From positions 1 through 54,241 of the IMG/VR virus record IMGVR_UViG_3300022074_000054: DNA of 54,241 nt, one strand, 5' to 3'. Positions 16,808 through 24,291 of this stretch are shown here, piece after piece. Numbering within the stretch: position 1 is the stretch's first letter; each line of letters begins with the position of its first letter. The position numbers and the translations under genes were made by a program. The stretch is from a virus. The notes beneath the pieces were generated by a model that saw nothing but the letters and a program-made list of their open reading frames with translations, was not told the origin of the DNA and ran no database searches.

Positions 16808-18751
16808 ATGCCCTTACAAAAGTTACAGTTCAGACCCGGAGTAAACAGAGAAACCACTTCGTATACAAACGAGGGCGGTTGGTTTGACTGTGACAAAGTA
16901 AGGTTTCGTTTCGGCACCCCAGAAAAGATAGGCGGGTGGGAAAAGTTCTCTGGCAAAAGCTTTTTAGGCACCTGTCGGGCACTACATCCTTTTGTAGCCT
17001 TAGATGGCGCAAGCTATTTGGGTGTCGGAACGCATCTAAAATATTACATCAACGAGGGCGGTGGTTATAACGACATAACGCCGCTTCGTGAAACGACGGC
17101 AGCGGGCGACGTGACGGTTGCCGCGACCAACGGCTCGTCCACATTAACTGTTACCGATAGTAACCATGGCGCACTAGAAAACGATTTTGTTACCTTTAGT
17201 GGCGCAGCGTCGCTTGGAGGTAACATTACGGCAGGTGTTCTTAACCAAGAGTATCAAATATCTCGTATTGTCAATACGAATTCGTATGAAGTCGTGGCCA
17301 GAGAAGTTGCTTCTCTTAATGACATTACAGTTGACGGTGTTTACACACCCACTCCCGTTCTTGCCAATAGCTCAGACACCGGTAACGGCGGCAGTTCCGT
17401 GGTTGGTGCTTATCAAATTCAATCCGGCTTGGATACGACCGTAGCCGGAACAGGCTGGGGCGCAGGCACGTGGTCACGCGGAGCGTGGGGTTCGAGTGCA
17501 AACCTGACTGCCGTAGGCGACATTTTGCGTATCTGGAGCCACGACAACTTCGGTGAAGATTTAATCATCAACGTCCGTAACGGTGGTATTTACTACTGGG
17601 ACAAGTCCACCAGTTCAGCCCCCTTTGCCCGTGCCGTAGAGCTAAAAGACCTTGCGGGCGCGGACGCCACAACGCCTACTATTGCCAAACAGGTCATGAT
17701 TTCGGATCGTGACCGACACGTTATTGTGTTTGGCTGTGATGCTCAAAACGACATTGGTGTTCAAGACCCACTACTTATCCGCTTTTCTGACCAAGAAAAC
17801 CCGCTGGTTTGGTCGGCACAAGCCACCAACACGGCAGGTGATCTGAGAATCGGTACGGGCTCTGAAATAATCACGGCCCTCGAAACACGGCAACAAATCC
17901 TTGTTTGGACAGATAAGTCTTTGCATTCTATGCAGTTTTTGGGCCCACCCTTTACTTTCGGTATCTCCATGATTTCCGAAAACATCACGATTGCCAGTCC
18001 TTTATCCGCTATTGCGGTAGACGACATGGTGATGTGGATGGGTGAGGAAGAGTTTTACATTTACACCGGTCAGGTGCAGAAGCTACCCTGCTCTGTCAGA
18101 GCTTATGTTTTTAACGATTTTAACCAAGATCAAGCAGAAAAAGTTACCGCAGCGGTCAACAGTTCGTATTCAGAAATATGGTGGTTTTACCCGTCTGCGA
18201 CGGTAACAAACGGCATAGTAAACCAAAATATTGATAAGTATGTGGTTTATAACTATGAAGAGCAGGTTTGGTATTACGGCAACTTGAACAGGACGGCTTG
18301 GATTGATCGGGGAATTGGTCAGTATCCAGTGGCGGCCAGCACTGACGGTTATTTGTACTACCACGAGTTTGGTACAGACGATGGCAGCGTCAACCCGCCT
18401 GCGGCCATCAGTTCTTACATTGAAAGCAGTCAAATGTCGATTGGTGCCGGTGACAACTTTGTGTTCTTGAGCAAGTTGATACCGGACGTAACGTTTGATG
18501 GCTCGACTTCACCGTCGCCCAACGTCGATTTTACCCTTGAAACCAGACGTTTTCCGGGTGCGGACTACAATCAAACCACAAGCAGTAACGTAATTCGTAG
18601 CTCTACCGTGCCCGTTGAGCAGTTTACCGATCAGGTACGGCTCCGAATGCGCGGTCGCTCGTTTGCGTTGAAAATAGAATCGGACAACACGGGTGTTGAA
18701 TGGCGGCTTGGAACACCACGTGTTGAATTAAGACCGGATGGGCGTAGATGA
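16808..18751 (+). CDS. Tail nozzle protein, P22 gp10-like candidate
   Basis: 647 residues. It begins MPLQKLQFRPGVNRETTSYT, then KVRFRFGTPEKIGGWEKFSG, LDGASYLGVGTHLKYY, and repeated Trp/Tyr/Gly beta blades (IYYWDKSTSS, PLVWSAQATNTAGDLRIG, MVMWMGEEEFYIYTGQVQ, EIWWFYP). The pattern of small propeller-like blades after an N-terminal 'my parameters' segment fits the P22 gp10 type tail hub (packaged-DNA stabilisation protein). With the gp4-like adaptor this gives a P22-like short tail. The call depends on remembered family features and should be tested by structure prediction. Confidence 0.6.
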   Translation: MPLQKLQFRPGVNRETTSYTNEGGWFDCDKVRFRFGTPEKIGGWEKFSGKSFLGTCRALHPFVALDGASYLGVGTHLKYYINEGGGYNDITPLRETTAAGDVTVAATNGSSTLTVTDSNHGALENDFVTFSGAASLGGNITAGVLNQEYQISRIVNTNSYEVVAREVASLNDITVDGVYTPTPVLANSSDTGNGGSSVVGAYQIQSGLDTTVAGTGWGAGTWSRGAWGSSANLTAVGDILRIWSHDNFGEDLIINVRNGGIYYWDKSTSSAPFARAVELKDLAGADATTPTIAKQVMISDRDRHVIVFGCDAQNDIGVQDPLLIRFSDQENPLVWSAQATNTAGDLRIGTGSEIITALETRQQILVWTDKSLHSMQFLGPPFTFGISMISENITIASPLSAIAVDDMVMWMGEEEFYIYTGQVQKLPCSVRAYVFNDFNQDQAEKVTAAVNSSYSEIWWFYPSATVTNGIVNQNIDKYVVYNYEEQVWYYGNLNRTAWIDRGIGQYPVAASTDGYLYYHEFGTDDGSVNPPAAISSYIESSQMSIGAGDNFVFLSKLIPDVTFDGSTSPSPNVDFTLETRRFPGADYNQTTSSNVIRSSTVPVEQFTDQVRLRMRGRSFALKIESDNTGVEWRLGTPRVELRPDGRR

Positions 18752-19044
18752 GTAGAGGCTTAGTACAACCACTCTTTCCAAACGCACCTACTGAGTATGA
18801 CGCTCAGTACATGGCGGAGGTTGTTCGTGCCTTCTCGGTCTTTCTACAGCAAGTAAACAATCCCGGTCCTTGGCAGGCGTCAGCGTTGACTTTGCCAAAC
18901 TTACAGACCGACAACTATAACCTTCCTCTTGGTGGTGTTTTTCAGTACGGCGACGAATTGCGCATAACTGTAGCGAACAAGCCGTACCTGAGAGGATCAC
19001 AAGCAGCGGGGGCCGTGGGTAGCGTCACGGTGACAATATCATGA
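18748..19044 (+). CDS. Conserved small tail-associated protein
   Basis: 98 residues, overlapping the nozzle gene by 4 bases. It begins MSRGLVQPLFPNAPTEYDAQ, then YMAEVVRAFSVFLQQVNNPG, a short beta region (LQTDNYNLPLGGVFQYGDEL) and ends GAVGSVTVTIS. The end matches the repeat core of the fibre-like protein at 11677. From memory the family is common in marine phages. Virion role inferred from position. Confidence 0.65.
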   Translation: MSRGLVQPLFPNAPTEYDAQYMAEVVRAFSVFLQQVNNPGPWQASALTLPNLQTDNYNLPLGGVFQYGDELRITVANKPYLRGSQAAGAVGSVTVTIS

Positions 19045-19271
19045 GCGATACTATTATTAATATGCCGAACGGCAGTAAATGGAAACCTTCTACTAGCACA
19101 GACGTGGTTCATTGTGCTAATTGTACTAATGAGGTGGATACAGCGGAAGAGATTGCATCTTATCCGGATGGAAACTGCCCTCAATGTGGTTCTTCATGGA
19201 CTGGAGGCGAGAACAGAAGTACAATAATACAGGTAACTATGCCTGAAAGCATAACTGGCGGAGCGGGATAA
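19041..19271 (+). CDS. Zinc-ribbon small protein
   Basis: 76 residues. Two CxxC knuckles, CANC and CPQC, are separated by about 19 residues and predict one zinc ribbon. The rest is Thr/Ser-rich with a beta end (STIIQVTMPESI). It overlaps both neighbours. A zinc ribbon inside a virion operon may stabilise a small structural protein; nucleic-acid binding is the alternative. Confidence 0.6.
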   Translation: MSDTIINMPNGSKWKPSTSTDVVHCANCTNEVDTAEEIASYPDGNCPQCGSSWTGGENRSTIIQVTMPESITGGAG

Positions 19272-21061
19272 TGGCGGAAACAGCGTTAAAGATTGAAGAA
19301 ACCGAAGAACTGGAAGTCCCGACCGGTGGTATTGGTGATTTCGTCATGGACGATGACGAAGCGGATGAGGTTTATGCTGATAAAGCTGAAGACTTTGGTG
19401 ACGACGGTATAGCTCAATTTCCTGCGCTGGCAGAGCGCATGGCAAAGTATGGCCGCAATGAAGATAACATGCTGGCCCACGTTGCGGAGGGTGAATTAGT
19501 CATCCCGGCACAATTCCTCGAAGATGAGGTAATTAAGCAACGTATCTACGATATTCTGACAGAAGCCGGGGTTGAAGACCCTGAAGCTTATGTTGTTGGT
19601 GCGAAAGCCAACGATCTTAACCCTACAACGGGCCTACCTGAGTTTTTCCTCAAGAAACTATTTAAGAAAATTGTCAAAGGCGTCAAGAAGGTTGTTAAGG
19701 CTGTTGTTAAAGTGGTCAAAAAGGTCGCTCCGATCATCTTGCCTATTGCTTTGGCGTTCACGCCTCTCGGACCTATTTACGGTGCCGCACTTGGTTCTGG
19801 TATCGGAACACTAATACAGGGCGGTAGTCTGAAAGACGCCCTGAAGTCGGCGCTTATTTCGGGTGCCGTAGGTGGTGTCACTGCTGGATTTACAGGATCA
19901 GGCAGCTTTGGACAGAACGTAGCTGATGCGGCCTCCAATTTTGGCGCTCGTGTTGGTCAGACGGTTTCTGGTGCGGGCTCTACCTTTACGGGTGGCGGCT
20001 TTACCGGAGAAGGCAATTTATTCTCGGACTTTGTACCCACTCCGGGTACGGAAGTTGCAGCCGCCGGTGATGCTGGTGCCTCACAAGCTCTTGACCCTAA
20101 TGCACCGGCACCGGCCCAAGCCAGTGTTGATGCGGGTGCTGGCAATCCTCCAGTTGCGGGTGACGCCGCGGCGGCAGGCGCGGATGCAGCGGCAGGCGTG
20201 GATGCAGCAGCGTCAGGCGCGGATGCAGCGGCACAAGGTACTCAGCTATCAACTGGAACAGAACCTCCCGGCTTTTTCAAAAGCGTTAAAGGAGCATTGG
20301 ACCCCACTGATGACGTAGGCTTCTTTGAAGGTATGGGCGATGCGTTTATGCCTGAGACCACTTCAACTACAGACGTTTTGAAAGCACAGGGCATTAATCC
20401 TGTTAACGCTACTGCGGCGCAACAAGCGGGCGCAAAAATGGTGGCGGCTGATCTTACACCTAACTTGCTTAGACGTTTCGGACCAATGGCTGCGGCAGGT
20501 ACAGTTGCAGCCGGTGGCATGGGCTTCTTTGATGTTCCAGAAGTAGAGCAAGCTAATTTCTTAGATTACAACCCTGACGGTACGCCGGTTACGGGTGCTG
20601 ATTTAATTGCAGCCGACCCCGGCAAATACCTCGTCCACAACCTTGGTCAGTTACAACTGAACCAAGAAACAGGCGAGTATGAAACCGTTGGGCAAGATAC
20701 TACGACAGAGGAAGTTGAAGATGCGGCGTATTTACCGCCTCTCATGCAGCCTGTCATGCAAAGTAATGCACCAGTAAACCAAGCTGGCTATCTTATGGCC
20801 AGCAACCCCGGCGGACCGTTTGCGCGACCATACGTGACGGCAGCCGAGGGTGGACCAATCTTCCCGCGTCGCACAGGCGGCATAGCCCCAACAGAAGGTA
20901 CTCCGGGTGAAGATAGCGTTCGAGCCATGTTAATGCCCGGTGAGTTTGTAATGACCACCGATGCTGTACGTGGCTTAGGTAACGGAAATCTTAACAACGG
21001 CATCAAGAACATGTATTCGGTTATGCGGAACCTTGAGAGTCGTGGGAGGGCTATGGCGTAA
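19271..21061 (+). CDS. Candidate internal/ejection protein with cationic amphipathic helix
   Basis: 596 residues. The acidic N-terminus carries AHVAEGELVIPAQFL. At about residues 131-158 there is a strongly basic helix (LFKKIVKGVKKVVKAVVKVV), then a hydrophobic Gly/Ala stretch that could insert into membrane. The middle is Ala/Asp/Gly low complexity. The C-terminus holds AEGGPIFPRRTGGIAPTEGT and DSVRAMLMPGEFVMTTDAV. A cationic helix followed by a hydrophobic hairpin suggests membrane-active delivery, as in proteins ejected by short-tailed phages. No lytic transglycosylase motif was found. It is the first of four giant genes. Confidence 0.6.
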   Translation: MAETALKIEETEELEVPTGGIGDFVMDDDEADEVYADKAEDFGDDGIAQFPALAERMAKYGRNEDNMLAHVAEGELVIPAQFLEDEVIKQRIYDILTEAGVEDPEAYVVGAKANDLNPTTGLPEFFLKKLFKKIVKGVKKVVKAVVKVVKKVAPIILPIALAFTPLGPIYGAALGSGIGTLIQGGSLKDALKSALISGAVGGVTAGFTGSGSFGQNVADAASNFGARVGQTVSGAGSTFTGGGFTGEGNLFSDFVPTPGTEVAAAGDAGASQALDPNAPAPAQASVDAGAGNPPVAGDAAAAGADAAAGVDAAASGADAAAQGTQLSTGTEPPGFFKSVKGALDPTDDVGFFEGMGDAFMPETTSTTDVLKAQGINPVNATAAQQAGAKMVAADLTPNLLRRFGPMAAAGTVAAGGMGFFDVPEVEQANFLDYNPDGTPVTGADLIAADPGKYLVHNLGQLQLNQETGEYETVGQDTTTEEVEDAAYLPPLMQPVMQSNAPVNQAGYLMASNPGGPFARPYVTAAEGGPIFPRRTGGIAPTEGTPGEDSVRAMLMPGEFVMTTDAVRGLGNGNLNNGIKNMYSVMRNLESRGRAMA

Positions 21062-24000
21062 TGGCTGAACAATCCACACAGATCGTCCGCGAAGCTCCGG
21101 AAATTGAGGCGTATAAACTCGCCCTATTAGAATCTGCAAAAGCTCTTGCCGACCAAGGACAAACTATTCCGCCCTATATGGTCGCGGAAATGTCTGGCCT
21201 ACAGATTAAGGCAACCGAACTAGCAGAAGCCGGAATTGGCGGATACCAACCTTATTTACAAGAAGCTGGGTACACGCTAGGCGATGCACAAACCGCATTT
21301 GGCGCAACCATGCAAGGCGCTTTGCCGTTTCAGACGGAAGCTGCCGATGCCATGCGTGGCGGGTTGTCTAATATCCCCGGACAAATTTCAGCCGCTCAAG
21401 CGGGTATTTCTGATGCAATTACCGCTGGCGGCGCAGCAACAACCGCGGCCCAAGGCGCATTAGACACGGCAGCAACTGGCGCAAGAACGTCTGCTGCGGG
21501 CGGCCAAGAAGCGTTAGGCGCTGCGGCGGCTAACATACCCGGCGTTATTGGCGATGTCACTCAAGGTACTGCTGCTGCAAACGCTTTGGCAGCACAAGCG
21601 GCGGCTGATGCTGCGGCTACCGGACGAGTAGACACTCTAGCCAAGCAATTAGCGACAGCCGATGCTGCATCCAGAGGTATAGCCGGTACGGTTGGCGATG
21701 CTGGTTTACAGCAAGCTGCTACAACACAAGCTGGTTTAGATGCCGCCACATTAGCTGCGCAACAAGCCGCAGCCACAGGACAAGCTGATTTAGGCACGGC
21801 TGCCGGATTGGGGCAAGGTTTTGCTACTGAGGCGGGCACCGGAGCGCGGGCCGCGGCTCAACAGGCTGGAACAGATACTGCGACTGCTATTCAAGCGGCG
21901 CGAGGTGCCGTACAGGGTGCTGGAACAGGATTACAACAAGCCGGTATTGGCGCATTACAAGCTGCTCAAGATGCAGGGACCGCGACTCAAGGCGCAATTG
22001 ATGCTGCCAGAGCGCAGGCCGCAGGTGGTCAGCAAGCGTTAGGCGCAGCCGGTTTAGCAGGAGCGCAAGCCGCTGCGGATGCAGGATTAGGCGCAAGACT
22101 TGGCGCGGCTGGAACCGCTCAAGGTTTAGCGGGCACTTCTGATGCAGCCCGTTTAGCGGCTCAACAGACGGCTCAAGGTTTAAGCGGCGTAAGTGGCGCA
22201 GCGCGGACCGCGGCTCAAGACGCTGCCGCAGGCGGGCTGGGTGCTTATGAAAGAGCTATTGGCGGAGTTGACGATATTGCGCAGGCGGCTCGAAATGTTG
22301 CAGGTCGCGCTCAAACAGGCGGACAAACAGCAGCGCAGCAAGCTGCTCAACAGACTCAGGCCGCAATTTCCGGCGCTAGGGGGATTACATCCGATGCTGC
22401 AAGAGCTTTACAACAAGCTGGAGCGTTAGGAACACAAACTGCACAACAGGGTATTGCTGGTTTAGCGGGCACTACAGGAGCATTTGATCCTACGTCTGCC
22501 GGTTCGTTCATGAATCAGTACGAAGATGCCGCTGTTCAGCAGGCTTTGGCCGACATTCAACGTGCTGGAACCATTCAACAACAGGGTGTAGCGGCACAAG
22601 CGGTTGGATCAGGTGCTTTTGGCGGGTCACGCCAAGCGGTAGCCGAGCAAGAATTACAACGAAACATATTAGAGCAACAGGGCCGTACTGCCGCAGGAAT
22701 GCGTCAGCAAGGCTTTGAAAGCGCCTCACAACGGGCGCAACAAGCGTTTGAAGCGCAGCAAGCTCGTGCGCAACAGGCCGCGCAGCTTACTGGAGCGTTG
22801 GGCGCTCAAGGATCACAGGCCGGAATGTCCGCAGCGCAAGCTGCTGGAACGCTTGGTCTATCTGCCGAAGAACTTGCGGCGCGTACTGCGCAACAGCAGG
22901 GTCAGTTGGGCTTATCTGCCGAGCAGTTAGCCGCACAAACCGGTATGAGTGCCGAGCAATTGGCGCAACAAGGTGCGTTGCAGGGTGGCCAGCTTGGTTT
23001 ATCCGCAGCACAAGCGGCGGGTCAAATCGGATTGTCCGCAGAACAACTTGCGGCGTCTAATCTGGCACAGGCCGGACAGATGGGTATGACTGCCGAGCAG
23101 TTGGCCGCATCAAACTTGGCTCAAGCAGGTCAGTTAGGTCAATCTGCCGAGCAATTGGCCGGTCAGCTTGGCATGTCTTCTGCTCAGTTGCAGGGTCAAT
23201 TAGCGGGCCAAGCGGCTCAAATGGGTATCAGCACCGAAGAACTTGCCGGACGTTTGATTGGTCAGCAGGCTCAAACGGGTATGTCTGCCCAGCAGCTATT
23301 GGCGCAGACTGCGCAACAAGCCGGTCAGTTGGGTCTGTCCGCAGAGCAATTAGCGGCTCAAACGGCACAGCAGCAAGCCGGAACACAATTGTCCGCCGAA
23401 CAACTAGCGGGCCAGTTGGGCATGAGCGCGTCTCAGCTACAAGGTCAATTGGCGGGTCAAGCCGCCGGTTTGGGCATGAGCGCCGCGCAGATGCAGCAAC
23501 AAGGCGCACAACAAGGTGGTCAGTTGGGACTTGCCGCACTACAGCAGGCGGGTCAGCTAGGCATGAACGCAGAGCAAATGGCTTCTGCAAACGCCCAAGC
23601 GTTGGCAACGACCGGTATGAATTTACAGCAGCTTGCATCACAAACGGGCCTAAGTGCCGCGCAGTTGGCAGGTCAAATGAACCAGCAGACGGGCGCATTA
23701 GCACTACAGGGCGTAAATCAGCAAGCCGATATTGCAAACCGAGCAGCACAACTGGGTATCTCAGCCGAACAGCTTGCGGGACAACTGGCCAGTCAATCGG
23801 GACAGTTGGGTCAAAGCCAAGCTCAGTTGGCTATGCAGGGTTCTCAGCAAGGCGGCGCTCTTGGTCTTCAAGGATCAGAGCTACAAGGCCGGTTGGGCGA
23901 GGGACTTGGAGCCCTTGGCACACAATACGGGCAGCTTAACTTACAACAAGCTGAAGGACTCAGCCAATTGGGTCTACGTCAGGGCGCTCTTGGCGAACTA

Positions 24001-24291
24001 CAGCAGCAGTTGGGTCAGAAAGAAGCTGGATTCTTGTTTGATGTTGGTAAGCAACAGCAGGCACAGGATCAAGCGGTACTGGAAGCGGAACGTAAGACGC
24101 AGGTCGAGCAACAATACGAGCCTTACCAGCGTGTTGGTTTCCTATCTGACATTTACAAAGGTGCGCCGTCTAGTCAGATGGCCATATCACAAACATCTGG
24201 CGGAAGCGTATCACCAGCCCAGTCTATCTTAGGCTTGGGTGTAGCAGGCTTGTCGGCAGCGGCAGGTGCAGCAAAAGCGGGGTTATTTTAA
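21061..24291 (+). CDS. Giant Ala/Gln/Gly-rich repeat protein, putative ejection protein
   Basis: 1076 residues with extreme Ala, Gln and Gly content. The first half repeats Ala/Gly helices such as AAGGQQALGAAG and TAAQDAAAGG. Residues 590-910 are 11-residue repeats with consensus LGLSAEQLAGQ. The C-terminus is distinct: QQYEPYQRVGFLSDIYKGAP and SILGLGVAGLSAAAGAAKAG. Hendecad helices form long rods or tubes. Its place between other giant genes after the tail suggests an internal core or ejected tunnel component (inference). The unit is repeated enough that assembly errors are possible. Confidence 0.6.
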   Translation: MAEQSTQIVREAPEIEAYKLALLESAKALADQGQTIPPYMVAEMSGLQIKATELAEAGIGGYQPYLQEAGYTLGDAQTAFGATMQGALPFQTEAADAMRGGLSNIPGQISAAQAGISDAITAGGAATTAAQGALDTAATGARTSAAGGQEALGAAAANIPGVIGDVTQGTAAANALAAQAAADAAATGRVDTLAKQLATADAASRGIAGTVGDAGLQQAATTQAGLDAATLAAQQAAATGQADLGTAAGLGQGFATEAGTGARAAAQQAGTDTATAIQAARGAVQGAGTGLQQAGIGALQAAQDAGTATQGAIDAARAQAAGGQQALGAAGLAGAQAAADAGLGARLGAAGTAQGLAGTSDAARLAAQQTAQGLSGVSGAARTAAQDAAAGGLGAYERAIGGVDDIAQAARNVAGRAQTGGQTAAQQAAQQTQAAISGARGITSDAARALQQAGALGTQTAQQGIAGLAGTTGAFDPTSAGSFMNQYEDAAVQQALADIQRAGTIQQQGVAAQAVGSGAFGGSRQAVAEQELQRNILEQQGRTAAGMRQQGFESASQRAQQAFEAQQARAQQAAQLTGALGAQGSQAGMSAAQAAGTLGLSAEELAARTAQQQGQLGLSAEQLAAQTGMSAEQLAQQGALQGGQLGLSAAQAAGQIGLSAEQLAASNLAQAGQMGMTAEQLAASNLAQAGQLGQSAEQLAGQLGMSSAQLQGQLAGQAAQMGISTEELAGRLIGQQAQTGMSAQQLLAQTAQQAGQLGLSAEQLAAQTAQQQAGTQLSAEQLAGQLGMSASQLQGQLAGQAAGLGMSAAQMQQQGAQQGGQLGLAALQQAGQLGMNAEQMASANAQALATTGMNLQQLASQTGLSAAQLAGQMNQQTGALALQGVNQQADIANRAAQLGISAEQLAGQLASQSGQLGQSQAQLAMQGSQQGGALGLQGSELQGRLGEGLGALGTQYGQLNLQQAEGLSQLGLRQGALGELQQQLGQKEAGFLFDVGKQQQAQDQAVLEAERKTQVEQQYEPYQRVGFLSDIYKGAPSSQMAISQTSGGSVSPAQSILGLGVAGLSAAAGAAKAGLF
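22805..23800 (+). repeat. 33-bp/11-codon degenerate repeat array
   Basis: This part encodes many in-frame copies of an 11-residue helical unit around G(L/M)SAEQLA. Some are separated by 22-residue spacers such as SNLAQAGQMGMTAEQLAA, which occurs twice in tandem with small changes. The DNA copies are diverged. Confidence 0.7.

Noticed and set aside
21561-23749. Long antisense frames in the Ala/Gln-rich gene
   Set aside because: Caused by codon composition of the repeats; they have no ribosome sites or sensible domains.
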